Below are positions 45,131 to 57,858 of a DNA stretch of 64,000 nt, piece after piece. Both the position numbers and the translations under genes were made by a program. This stretch comes from Podospora pseudocomata (taxonomy: Eukaryota > Ascomycota > Sordariomycetes > Sordariales > Podosporaceae), in contig NC_085889.1 in NCBI RefSeq assembly GCF_035222375.1, positions 3,844,001 to 3,908,000 on the forward strand, written 5' to 3'. Numbering within the stretch: position 1 is the first letter of the stretch; each line of letters starts with the position of its first letter. The notes under the pieces are model-generated. The model was given only the letters and a program-made list of their open reading frames with translations, did no database searches and was not told where the DNA came from.

Positions 45131-45576
45131 GAAATACGGGTATAGAGGTTTAGAGAGAAAGAGAGACAGACAGAGGTGGCTGGGTTCCCCGGAAAAGGCA
45201 AACCATTTGTACACACATAGCCGAGAATGGGGGGCTAGCCGGTGGCTCACCTCGCCAAAATGAGAGGTGATGTAAATGGAAAGGGTTTTTGAATTGTGGT
45301 TTTCAGCATCTTCAAAATTGGTGCTCCTTGAGCTTTCTGGTATGATTCTAAGCCAACACTGCAGCTTGAGTTCCCACCCCGTCTTCATCATTGAGAGCGA
45401 ATTAAACTAACAGGCAACAAATGAGAATCTGAGCTTTGCCTGTAGCGTAACTGGGAATGAGCAGTCAAGATGAGAACCGGAAGAGCAAGCATCAAAGCGG
45501 AAATCAAGTCTGATTTTCTAGGTTTGCGAATCTCTCTCTCTTACCCCTTAGACCCCCTCAGAATCCAGCCTACCAC
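45131..45576. other. Convergent 3' region after the complex I subunit
   Basis: About 450 bp between converging genes; nothing recognisable. Confidence 0.6.
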
Positions 45577-47561
45577 TCACTCCTTCTGCACCCCCTTCCC
45601 CGACCTCAACAGTTCCACAATGTCAGCCATAGTATGCTTCCTCTTCATCACAAGCCCCTCCTTCCCATCCCCCTCCTCTTCCTCCGTCAGCCCCCTACAC
45701 TCCTCCAGCTCGTGATCCCACCTCCCCTTCGTCGCCCGTCTAGCAACATCCAACCAACTCCTCCTCCTCTCCTCCGAAGTCGCAAACGACAACCTCGACC
45801 CCTTGGAATCCCTAGTAGAAGAAACCCACCCCTCCCCCGACCCAACCCCATCCTCAGACCTCCAAATATCAGGCCTAGCATGTGTCTCTTCCCCTTTATG
45901 CTCCCCCTCAACCTCCTCACAATCCCCATGCCCCCTCAATTTCAATCCACTTCCACCCACCCCAGCACCAGACTGTAACCCCCCCTCCACAAAATAATGC
46001 TCTCCCGGTTTATACCTAGGCGTAGACTCACCGCTCTCATACCGGTCCTCGCTGTGATCCCCACCATCAGGAAACTCAGGAAACGACTCAAGCCTATAAA
46101 CCGGCTCTTCCTCCGTCTCCCTCGCCCCCGGCGAAACCGCAGAGTCAGAAACCGACAGCCTTCTCACCACCTCCTCAAATCTCCGAACCTCCGACAGCTT
46201 GCTCGGTCTAGCCGCTCTCTGCTTTCCACCACCCAACCCCAACCCCGACCCCGACCTGCTGCTGGGCGTCACCGCACCGCTCCCCCCAAAAACAGGTGTA
46301 TTCGCCGGCGGAAACGGGGCAAAACCCCCCTCTTTTCTCTCCGCCGAAAGTGCAGACCCCAACTGTCGCCCCATGATACTACTATCCCCCATCCCACCGC
46401 CAGGACTCACCGGACTAGCTGGTGACCCAACAGCGGTATTTGGTGTATTGGGTGGTACTACCACTACACCGCCGCCACTCCCATTCCCATCCCCCGACCC
46501 GGGAGGAGACATCTGCCCACCATCACTCACCAAACCCACCCCCTCCCTCCCCCTCCTCACCCTCTCCACATCGTCCGCCCTCAAAGAAAGCCTGTCCAGC
46601 TCCCCAGCAGCAATCATCATGCCCGCAACAGCAATCAAATCCAGACTCGGCCTCCTTCCACACCCCCACCGTTTAAACAGCGGACTCGCCCCCTGCGCCG
46701 GCTCCTCCAGCCGATCCCGATTAGCCCGCCGCCGTTCCCTCCCGTCTGCTGCGTGATGCTGCTCACTTTCCGGCTCTGTAGCAGGAAAGGAGACAGATTT
46801 CGAGCGCCTGATCTTCTGGCGGAACTTTTCAAAGGCGCCCCGCCGAGTTTGGGAGGGGGATGATGGGGAGGAGTTCTACTGGGTTGTTAGCTTGGGGGGG
46901 AGGAGAGGAAGGAGGGGAGAGGGGGGGATGTTACCTATTCCCCTGCTGGTTGGGGGTGGTCGAGCTCTGCTGGGCAGGTGATCGTTGAGGCTGATGATTC
47001 TCTTAGAGGGGGGTGTTCATCGATTTGATGGAGGGATGATCCCGGATATTTACTGTTTTGTTCATCAAAAGATTTGAGTCGGGAGTCAGGCAGGGCGCTG
47101 GTGCTTTGGTTGGGGCTTTTTCCTTTGAGGTTAGGTCTTGAACTTGTTGGTAGGTTGGAGGCGCTTTGACGGCGGTGTTTGATGGGGGTGGTGTCTAAAA
47201 AGGGGATTCGGCTTGGTGGCCTTTTGGGAGCTTCGTCGGGAGAGGACTGCTCGGGTGGTTCGGCGAGGTGCCCGTCGTAGCCAAATTTGGGTTTGCCTGG
47301 GTATCCTGCTCGCTAGGCTCGGTATTGTGAGGTTGTATCTGACTGGTTGCTGGAGATGAGGTTCTCGGAGGGGGAGTAGCGGAGCTGCATGTCGAGGGCG
47401 GAGATCATATTGTTGGCTGGGAGGTGGTTGTAGGCGAGGTCAATGCCAGGGATGGTTGTCCAGCAGCAGCTGAGAAGACGGATGGCAGCGAAGGTGGCTA
47501 GGCTGTCGTTGTTGTTGGTGATGATGTCTTGGAACATATCCGGTTCGGCGGTATTGGACAT
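45577..47561 (-). CDS. Unrecognised gene; best frame interrupted by two TAG codons
   Basis: Long C-terminal exon from about 46875 down to a stop at 45577 (about 430 codons), rich in Ser, Gly and Glu, with FEKFRQKIRRSKSVSF, WGCGRRPSLDLIAVAGMMIAAGELDRLSLRADD and a C-terminal KRKHTMADIVELLRSGKG helix. Upstream, ATG 47561 opens MSNTAEPDMFQDIITNNNDS...AAIRLLSCCWTTIPGIDLAYNHLP, which looks like a folded domain. The same frame continues (GKPKFGYDGHLAEPPEQ...) to a donor GTAACA at 46934, and a 56- or 59-bp intron (branch CTAAC) joins in phase to the long exon. Two TAG codons, at 47313-47315 and 46935-46937, interrupt this otherwise coherent path. Either the gene is mutated, or the splicing differs from my model, or there is a sequence error. 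The family was not recognised; the long exon itself is well supported. Confidence 0.55.
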
Positions 47562-48216
47562 CGTAAGGTCTGCTGCTATTGTGTGTGTCGAATATAAGTG
47601 TAGGTATGTCAGACACCGGGCGGCTGCCCGGTTCTGGAACAGAGTAAGGTATCGCCAGTGACGGGATTACCTGGCGTTTGTGATCATGATAGCTAACGAT
47701 ACTAAAAAGGCATGGTAAAAGGTAGCATGAAATTGGTAATGGTCACTCCGGAGGTGAGTGAAGAGAAGCTGGATGTTTTAAGTTTCTCAAGCCAGGTTCT
47801 TCGAGCAGAACGCTCTTGCTCTGCCAGTCGGAATACGCTGCGATGTCATGCTCCTTCCTTTGAATTGGTTCATCACATGTCTCCATTTTACATTACTGTT
47901 ACCATTCTCAGATTGAATCAGAGGATGTTACTTGTCAACCTTCAAGGAGACATCTGCTCTCTATTCAGTTGTTTTTTTGCCCCTGATAAACCCCTGTCAG
48001 GGGCAACGGATATCCAGTAGATAACCCTAACCCCCATAACTCACCAGCCTCGGCCCAGGTTATCCGTGGATCGGCTAGTGGCGGGGATGAGCACTGGGGA
48101 TCGGGAAGCTATCGGGGCCATGGACAAGCAGGAATGGGAAACACAGCGGGGAATGAAATACAAGGTGAATTCTGCTCCAGCCACCAACGTCAGAATACCG
48201 ACGAACCCAATTGACC
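47562..48216. other. Divergent intergenic region with telomere-like repeat
   Basis: About 655 bp between the TAG-interrupted gene and the glutaryl-CoA dehydrogenase gene. It holds a TAACCCTAACCC tract at 48022-48033. No gene is seen. Confidence 0.55.
48022..48033 (+). repeat. Interstitial telomere-like repeat (TAACCCTAACCC)
   Basis: Two units of the fungal telomere repeat, 184 bp upstream of the glutaryl-CoA dehydrogenase ATG, in the same orientation as the copy at 417-429. Confidence 0.7.
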
Positions 48217-49620
48217 ATGTCCAGACTCCTCTGCAGACGATTCCCCGCCCGGGCCCTTCTTCAAGCCCGGCCAGCGCTCCCGACCCGGAGCTATGCGTCG
48301 GCATCTCCAGCTGTGCAGTTCGACTGGGAGGACCCGCTCGGAGCAAAGGACCTGTTGACGGAGGAGGAGCTCGCAGTCTCCGAAACAGCTGAGCGGTATT
48401 GCCAGGAGCAATTGCTTCCCCGAGTACTACGTACGAACCGTTGAACCCGAAACCCTCCGAATCCGCCTGCTTGGGCTAACGGCACGATAGAGGCATACCG
48501 CGATGAGCACTACGATCCCAAGATCCTCCGGGAGATGGGCGAGCTGGGTCTCCTGGGAGCCAACCTTCAGGGGTATGGATGTGCTGGAGTGTCGGATGTG
48601 GCTGGAGCATTGATCACTAGGGCCGTCGAGAGGGTGGACAGCGGTTACCGAAGCGGCATGTCGGTTCAGTCGTCGTTGGTCATGGGTGGAATTCATGAGT
48701 TCGGTTCGGAAGAGCAAAAGGAGAGATACCTCCCAGACATGGCAAAGGGCAAGCTTCTTGGTGCTTTTGGACTTACCGAGCCGAACCACGGCAGCGATCC
48801 GGGCTCCATGGAGACGACTGCGCGCGAGCACCCGACCAAGAAGGGGTGCTACCTGCTCAAGGGGTCCAAGACTTGGATCACCAACTCGCCCATCGCCGAT
48901 GTTCTCCTCGTCTGGGCCAAGCTCCAGGAGACTGGAAAGATCCGCGGATTTCTTGTTGACAGGAAGGACTGTCCTGCTGGCACACTCGAGACACCCAAGA
49001 TCAGCAACAAGACTGGACTCCGCGCTTCCATCACCGGAATGATTCATCTCGAGGACTGCCCTGTCCCCAAGGAGAACATGTTCCCTGGGGTGGAGGGACT
49101 GAAGGGACCGTTTGCCTGCCTAAACAGCGCCCGGTATGGTATCTCTCTCGGTGTGATGGGTGCTTTGGAGGACTGCCTGGCGAGAGCGAGAACCTATGCA
49201 CTGGAAAGGAAGCAGTTCAAGGGCAACCCCCTTGCCAAGTATCAGCTGATCCAGAAGAAGCTCGCAGACGCCGCCACTGATATCTCATACGGCGTCCTGG
49301 CCTCCATCCAGGTCGGCCGGTTGAAGGAGCAAGGCAAGGCTACTCCCGAGATGATTAGCATGGTCAAGCGCCAGAACTGTGACAGAGCTCTGTGGAATGC
49401 CAGAGTTCTCCAGGAGATTTTCGGTGGCAATGCTGTCAGTGACGAGTATGGTATAGGACGCCATGTGGCGAACCTCTATGTGACTCAGACCTATGAAGGC
49501 CAGAGCGATATTCATAGTAAGTTCTACCACCCGAATGCTGACAAAAAGCCATGCCCTGGCTAACTGTGTATAGGTCTCATTCTTGGAAGAGCCATTACTG
49601 GCGTTCAGGCATTTGTCTGA
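48217..49620 (+). CDS. Glutaryl-CoA dehydrogenase, mitochondrial
   Basis: Join 48217-48430, 48491-49516 and 49574-49620, 428 residues. FAD enzyme that oxidises and decarboxylates glutaryl-CoA to crotonyl-CoA in lysine and tryptophan breakdown. An Arg-rich, Ala-rich presequence (MSRLLCRRFPARALLQARP) points to mitochondria. FDWEDPL, GANLQGYGCAGVSDVA, RVDSGYRSGMSVQSSLVM, GLTEPNHGSDPGSMET and GSKTWITNSPIADV are hallmark GCDH/acyl-CoA dehydrogenase motifs. The catalytic base glutamate is in TQTYEGQSDIHSLILGRAITG, which the second intron (57 bp, GTAAGT) splits after HI-codon sequence; the first intron is 60 bp. The final exon has 15 codons. Among acyl-CoA dehydrogenases, the YEG...DIH...ILGRAITG ending is typical of GCDH. 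Confidence 0.94.
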
Positions 49621-50476
49621 GATAAAGTTGGTCTGTGAGCATAGATAAGACTAGAACCAGCTGTCTCATCTGAATAGAGACTACGCTCGCGAGCAATATG
49701 AGCAAAGGTTCGAAGCGGTATCGTTCTTTATCTTCGCATTACACACATGTGACGGGTGCTGTATGAACTTTATACCAGGGCTGATAAAGAAACCTGTGAC
49801 TGCTTATCCAATATCTTTGAAATGGGGGTTTCATCGGGCTTTCCAAGTCTCGAAGTAGAAAGCAGGGGTTCAAAAAGGAGGATTGGACAGTTTGTACTAT
49901 CTAAACCTTCCCTATCGTGGCATAGAAAACTGTTAGTGATGGCCACTTGTGGCGGTGGGCTGGGTGGAGGGGCGGCAGTGACGATTGGGCGCCAAACAAG
50001 CAGCAGCCCAGCGGCTGGGTCCCGCCTGAAAATTCGCGGTGGTCCCAGCGTTGTGCCCCCCTCCCCTGCTCGCTCAGCTTTTGGCGTGGGCGTCCTCGGC
50101 ACCTATCGAATCGAAATCCGCCTTTGTCGACCCGCCCACTTTCCCCCCTCTTTCCTCTTGCAACCTAACTTGACCAACTTCGCATCCCTCTGTTTTGACA
50201 TCTCTAAACCGCAACCCCCTCTTTTTACAAAGTAAGCTCTTCGCGTGCCTCAAAAAAAACTCTTTCTCTTTACCTCTGCTGCAATCTCTGCTCTCTCCGC
50301 TCTCTGCTCTCGTGCCTTTGTACCTTGTCGTCACGGTGCGCCGTCAGAACCGACGATTCATTCGGCTTCCGTTTTCTTCCACAGCCAAAGCTGACACAGC
50401 CTTAAATTCAACAGCGCCCCGGCCTTCTTCGACGTAGCATCTCGTCGTCGAGACACACATCACACAAACCTCAGAA
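49621..50476. other. Intergenic region with UBC promoter
   Basis: About 855 bp between two plus-strand genes. The pyrimidine-rich last 350 bp look like the promoter and 5' leader of the E2 gene. No gene is seen. Confidence 0.5.
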
Positions 50477-51426
<950 letters not shown>

Positions 51427-54400
51427 GGGGGTAGTTGAAATTGTTAATGCAGGCGAGGTGGATGGTTGACTCGGTTAGCCCCGGGAAATCTTGGTCGGCA
51501 GCCTCAACATTTCTACCCTGGCTGTATAGCGCGAGCAAACGACGAATACTCTCTGGTGTTTGGTGAGCGTGCGAGCTGGCGATGGATGCTGGAAGAGTCA
51601 TCTAAACTGGACGGTCGGCTGGGGATGGAGCGGGAGAGGTAGATGCGCAAGAATCAACAACTATTTCACTGCATCATCAGCTATTACTACACTCTGGGGA
51701 GCGGTTCTTGGGATTTTTTTCGGGATGCATTTGTCTTTGACTACCCCTCACATGTTCTCTTTTTCTTTCTTTCTTAGGAACACAGTTGTGTCACGTATTT
51801 CTCCAAATTGCTATTAGACACACGGGACGCGGCAAGCGAATTTGATCAGTGCTGTTTTTTTCAAGGTGATTGTGAGGTTGATTCCATGACCACTGTGACA
51901 TGTCCGAGTTTGGGAGGCAAACCGCTGTCAGGGAAATAGCCGAATGCATGCCTCCGGGCCAAGCCGGGACTTGCTCCGAGGGAGCGGTTCCGGGTTTGTC
52001 TTGTGATAACATGATTTGTGACATGATTTGATAGGGAATATTTATGATGATGGAACATTTACGATCTGAATTTACCAAGGATCAAAACTCGGGTTACGGG
52101 TTTTGTGAGTAGGCCGGAGAGGGGCACTCTCAATCCTATTTCTAGAGGGAGAACGCGTGAAGGAACAGTAAGCTGCTTATGAGGGGAGGCGAAGATGGGA
52201 CAAGAAGGGGTGGAGGAGCATTTGGGTATGTTCAGAGGTGGGAAGATCTTGGGTTGGGTGGGTTGATTTGGGTGGGTGGCTCGGGGAGACACGTGTTGTT
52301 GGTGGCTTCTGGCTTCTGGCTTCCGGCTTCCGGGGAAGGGCGGAGGCACGGAAGGGGGGCTGAGTTGAGGGTGGTGGTGGCCTGTATGATGGGCTCTTTT
52401 GTGTGATGGGAGGAGATCTTGTCCTCTGGTGGTGGTGGGCTTGTGTAGATGGCCGGTTGGTGGTCATACTGTAGATCCGAGGAGATGGGAGTGGTGGGTG
52501 GTGGGTGGTTAGAGGTCTGGTCTGGTCTGGTTTGATGGAATGGGCCGGAGGTCGGTGTTCAAAGGGTTGGTTTGCCCGATGGTTGATTACGAAATATCGT
52601 CAGATGGTAAAACAGGAAAGGGGGGGAAGAAGAGGGAGGTTATGTTTTGTTGTTGTGTTTGTGTGTAAGCCAAGGTCTAGATGCAAGTTTGGGATTTACC
52701 TCAGGGATGGTGCAGTTCAGGTAGTGGTGCAGGGCGAGAGATAAAGATAGGTAGCAAGTAGAGGAGATATAGGAAGACGACGTGGGTATGAAACTTTGAG
52801 ATGAACGGGAGAGGTGCATGCGTTTTGATGCGTGATGTGCGTCAGGGTTTGGGTGGTAGGTAGGGGCGGTTATGTATGTATGTTCGGCAGATCGAGACGG
52901 GAGTTTTCTTTGGGGAGGCTTGAAGTGGAATAATAAGGGTGGTGGTGGTGATAGTGGTAGATGAGGATGAGGTGAGGCATAGGATGAAGCAGAGGATGAG
53001 GTTGTTTGTAGATGCTACTGACTGATATCTCCCATCTGGATGTAGGATGTACGTAAAATACCATATCTACACGTGTGCCGTGACTGATTGTATGCAATAT
53101 CTGCGCCGATATCCGACTGGGCGTGAGACTTCAGATTTTCTGGGCAATCGTTGACATCGTGAACTTGACACTGACATCACCTTTTACCGCCGCTGAGTCA
53201 ACGAACGGCAGGTAAGCATACATCCAGCCCGGAGGCTTGGGATTACACTTGGCGGCACTCGTGGGCTCAAATTATCAAAATGGTCTGATTTCTGCAGAAG
53301 GAATCGGCGGGGCATTGAGGCATTGCTTTGCTTTTCTCTTTTCTGTGGCGAGACGCACTGGTTGGTCCCGAAACTGAATCGTCGCTTGCGTATCAGGATC
53401 CCAGCCGAAACAGCAACAACAACGCTCGGCCGCCCTCCTAGTAGAACATGTGTGTCCAATCAGGAGCGTTCCTGGTCCTTCAATGTGGAGCTGATCTGAC
53501 CCCAGCCTTGGCACCCGCTCCTGACAAGTCGAGCTACCGCCGTTGGCTTTCTCTCCGACAGCTTGCAACGAAAGAATCTCTCTCATGCCTGTTGCGCGCG
53601 AATGGGAGCTGGCGGTTAATGACCCTCGAAAAGAGGTATCTCCGTACCTGCAAAACATCCGAACAATCTTGAGGCAGAGATGGTACTGCGGTCTCGAAAG
53701 TGGCGCCATTTTCCACCGTGCCGTACCCTACCTCGACGGGTGATCGGTCTGATCACAGACTGCCGTTGGCCATTCAGCAGTTGTGTACGCTGCGAAGCCC
53801 TAGGTCAGCCAGTTTCGGTTTGGTCACACGGCGCAAAGGACGGAGTTATACAGCGTCAGGATGGGTGATCGGGATACACTTGATATGAGGTCTTCAGCAG
53901 CTAATGATGTGTCTAGAGAGCAGAACAGAGTCATCTGGGCTGGGCTTATTATTATGGCGTAGACATCCGATACTGACCTCTTCGAGCACAAGGCCAGCGG
54001 CGAGGAGGACCCTTGCTGCCGTTTATAACATGGGTGAGCACCCGTTCGGCCCCCCTGCAGTGGTGCCGCAGAGCCCCGCCCCGAAGGACAGCGTTACAAT
54101 TCTCTCGATGTCGTTTCGACAACGTGGGGAGAGGCCGGCCGCAAGTTCCAGCCTCGTTCGATTTCTTTGGATTTCCCTGAGCACCACCGCTACCTGGCCC
54201 CTGCTTGGCATGCTGCACCTGCACAAGCCGTTGCCGCTGTCTCCATCTTGTGTGCCATCGTGGTTCTAGGCGCGCCTCCAGCTTCTCCTATCCCTCTCCC
54301 ACCCCTGACAGGCTCCACGTTCTCTCACGACAAAGAGCTCCAGGACGCGATAACCCCCTTGCCGAGTCATTTTGCATTCGTTTCTCTTTCTTACCTACTT

Positions 54401-55006
54401 CGAGTTCCCTCCTCTTTTCTCCCTCGTCTCCGGCAGAGTGGCCTAGATACCTAGCACACGCAAACTTGGGTCCCAGCAGCCGCCGTACGCAGGCATTTGT
54501 GGACAGGTATGATCCTCACACATCAGCTCATGTTTCTGGTGACTTGCTTCGCTTGGCACCTCACATAACCACACTGGCTCCCGCACCTTTGGTGCTGCCG
54601 AACCTTCCCCTCTCCCTTCTCCCTCTCTTTTTGCTCGGCGAAGTGCAATCGTTTCGAGGTGTGTGGTTTTGCTAACCATACCGCCTCCCGGCCGTTCCTG
54701 GCATATGCAGGCTCCATATCCGCTCATTACTATTCTGTCTCACGGCCGAGGCCTCACATTCACGACTGTCGTTTAATGGGTCTGGTTCGCACGCTTTCAG
54801 CAGGTTCTGACGACGAATTATCGACTCTTGGATATTTATAACACGCTTCAACATCTTTTAATTGGGAATCACTAGAGGAAAACGGGGATCGACTGCCCCA
54901 GTGGGAGGGTTAGAGAGACGAGGATTTCGAAAAAGAAAAAGAATCAGGAGGAAAAGCAGGGCTGAATTGCTGGATTTAATCGAGACGACGACGACTATCA
55001 CCCACC
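51427..55006. other. 3.6 kb gene-free region upstream of NOX2
   Basis: This is the longest stretch without a supported gene. It has several GGTGG/GATGG-rich simple stretches (about 52180-52560), a short TTCTGGC/TTCCGGC tandem (about 52306-52335) and a single ACGCGT (52153-52158). Open frames at 53904-54269 and 54205-54675 lack family features and codon bias. It probably contains the UBC4 3' region and an extended NOX2 promoter or leader. Introns in a long 5' UTR or a non-coding RNA are possible but not shown. Confidence 0.45.
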
Positions 55007-56866
55007 ATGTCGGGTTACGGAGGTTACGATGGGGGTTTAAGGAGCAGCGGGTCAATGAAGCAGTCGGAGAGATCAAGATGGACGCCACTTACACGGATGT
55101 TGTTGTCGGGCGAAATGACACAGGAAAGGCAAAAGGAACTGACTCCAAGGGAAAAGTTCGACAAGTGGATGGTGAACGAAGGATATCGCCGAATGTAGGT
55201 GGTTTGCTTTTGGATTGCGACGATGTGGTGGGTAGGTGAAGGCTGACATATCGCCAGTTTCGTCTTCGTTTTCATGTTCCTCCACGCCATCTTATTCGCC
55301 TTCAGTTTCGTCAATTTTGCGGTGAAGGAGAACTTACAAATAGCCCGAGACACATTTGGCCCGACGTTTATGATTGCCAGATCCGCTGCGCTGGTCCTCC
55401 ACGTCGATGTCGCCTTGATTTTGTTCCCCGTTTGCCGAACGCTCATTTCCATGGCCAGACAAACGCCCCTGAACGGCATTATTCAGTTCGACAAGAACAT
55501 CACTTTCCATATCACCACCGCTTGGTCGATCGTGTTTTGGTCCTGGGTTCATACGATTGCCCATTGGAACAACTTTGCTCAGGTCGCCGCTAAGAACAAC
55601 TTGGGCATCTACGGATGGCTTCTCGCCAACTTCGTGTCGGGCCCGGGCTGGACTGGATACGTGATGTTGATCGCGCTTATGGGAATGGTCATCACCTCGG
55701 TTGAGAAGACGAGACGCGCCAACTATGAACGATTCTGGTACACTCACCACATGTTTATCGTCTTCTTCTTTTTCTGGTCGATCCACGGTGCCTTCTGCAT
55801 GATTCAGCCCGACTTTGCACCCTTTTGCATTTCGATCGGCACCCAGGCTATCGGCGTCTTTTGGCAGTACTGGATGTACGGTGGTTTCGCCTACCTGGCC
55901 GAGCGTGTTGCCCGTGAGATTCGCGGCAGACACAAGACATATATCTCCAAGGTCATTCAGCACCCGAGCAACGTCTGCGAAATTCAGATCAAGAAGGAGC
56001 ACACCAAGACCAGGGCTGGACAGTACATCTTTTTCTGCTGCCCGGCTGTTTCTCTCTGGCAGTATCACCCATTCACTCTGACCAGCGCTCCCGAGGAGGA
56101 CTACATCTCGATCCACATGCGCGTTGTGGGTGACTTCACCAGGGCTGTTGCTGAGACTTTGGGCTGCGAGTTCGACAAGAAGAAAGGGGATGCTTCCAAG
56201 GTTGTTGGTGTGGATCAGTCCAACGATGAGGTTGATCCCGCTCTCCGCCGTGTGCTTCCCCGTGTTTACATCGATGGACCCTTTGGCTCAGCTTCCGAGG
56301 ATGTGTTCAAGTACGAGATTTCGGTTCTGTGCGGTGCCGGTATCGGTGTTACGCCTTTCGCCTCGATTCTCAAGTCGATCTGGTACCGCATGAACTACCC
56401 TCAGAAGCGGACACGGCTCAGCAAGGTCTACTTCTTTTGGATTTGCAGAGATTTCGGTTCTTTTGAGTGGTTCCGCTCGCTTCTTCTCGCTATTGAGGCG
56501 CAGGATGTGGACAACCGAATCGAGATTCACACGTACCTGACAGCCAAGATCAAGGTCGACGACGCGACGAACATCATGATCAACGACGCCAACGCCGACA
56601 AGGACACGATTACTGGTCTCCGGTCACCGACCAACTTTGGTCGCCCCAACTGGGATATGATCTTCAGAGGTATCCGGAAGCTTCACACGCCTGCCGAGGC
56701 TGGTGTGTTCTTCTGCGGTCCCAAGGGTTTGGGCAGCCAACTGCACGTCTTTTGCAACAAGTACAGCGAGCCTGGGTAAGTTTCGATGATCCCTAGACGG
56801 ACAGTTTCATCAGTTGCTGACAACTATGACAGGTTCAACTTTGTTTGGGGCAAGGAGAACTTCTAA
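55007..56866 (+). CDS. NOX2: NADPH oxidase, fungal NOX2 / NoxB subfamily
   Basis: Join 55007-55194, 55258-56775 and 56833-56866, 579 residues. A gp91phox-like enzyme that moves electrons from NADPH through FAD and two hemes to oxygen, making superoxide for development such as ascospore germination or appressorium function. N-terminal REKFDKWMVNEGYRR precedes six membrane helices; heme-binding histidines are in FHITTAWSIVFWSWVHTIAHW and YTHHMFIVFFFFWSIHG. The FAD site is HPFTLTSAP and the NADPH site includes GAGIGVTPFASILK and FFCGPKG; the protein ends NFVWGKENF. The WGKENF end and the N-terminal extension separate it from NOX1/NoxA (ending FWKEHF), and no EF-hands are seen, so it is not NoxC. 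Introns of 63 and 57 bp restore the frame. Confidence 0.93.
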
Positions 56867-57858
56867 ACGCCATTGCCACATCTTTGCTTCTTTCCCATGA
56901 TATCCTCTCCAACCAGCAACAGTGGACAACGTCGCGGAGAAAAGTTAGCCCTGCGACCATGATCTGAGGGCGCGGGACGCAATGCATAGCAGATCCCGGG
57001 CTGGAGGATAACAACGTAGGGGTCAACACCGACGCTGGCCACGTCCTCAACTCATCCCGCCGACGACCTGTCAGGACACCCGGTCGGGATTCCTCCCCGC
57101 TCCACTGCCCGTACAGTTGGAGAAGAGCCCACTTCATACATCCTGTTCGGATGGTGGATTGAATATTCATACGCATACCAATACCCGAGATATCCCACCC
57201 TATTATACCTCAGGGGCAGCCAACAGCAGCTCTCTCTCAGCTCGCATTTAGCGCTTTTGTTACATATTCTTCTTGCTATTTATATACACTTGTACCTAGT
57301 CTTTACAATATTCCCCATATTCCCATTTAAGCAAATGTTTTTTTTTCTGGCTGTTTAAAAGACAGTTTGATATTTGAGTTCTGGTAGAGAGTAAAGTGTA
57401 AATATTAGACATGGCTTTGACGGCGGAACCATGCTGAAGCGTGCTTTCCCTGAATTGATACCACAGAGAACACCAGAAAAATCAGCTCATTGGACTTAAA
57501 CTTGGGTAGTTACAGTTTTCACCTTTAATTAGTTACCATCTACTGAATAATTCAACGCTCCTTCCTACAGAGCATTCCGTACCTGCCAGTTCCCCCCACC
57601 TAACCCAGGCAGCACACTTCCTCCCCGACAGGGGTCTAAAGTGGGGGACCCACTTAAATTCTCGCTCCCAATTCGCGAAGCGCGTCTCACTTTACCTCAA
57701 AGAGCTGAACGCGTCAAACTGCGCTCTCGTCCAATCTTCCTTGCTCTGACATCACGAAGCTTCGACCTCGCCTCCTCACTCTCGCAACCGTCGACAAAAC
57801 CAGCGATTTTCTCACCACAACACAAAACAGCAGAGAGGACAAGAAAAAAGTCGCAACC
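56867..57858. other. NOX2 3' end and FEN1 promoter
   Basis: About 990 bp between plus-strand genes. The last 200 bp have GCGCGTC (57680-57685) and a perfect ACGCGT (57709-57714), about 150 bp above the FEN1 ATG. No gene is seen. Confidence 0.5.
57678..57714. promoter_or_regulatory. MCB-type boxes upstream of FEN1
   Basis: AAGCGCGTC at about 57678-57686 and a perfect MluI box ACGCGT at 57709-57714, 145-180 bp upstream of the FEN1 ATG. This is the position and motif expected for MBF control of an S-phase gene. Confidence 0.5.

Noticed and set aside
53904-54675. Plus-strand frames of 121 and 156 codons upstream of NOX2
   Set aside because: Overlap in different frames, Ser/Pro/Leu-rich, no family match or clear start; more likely promoter or leader sequence.
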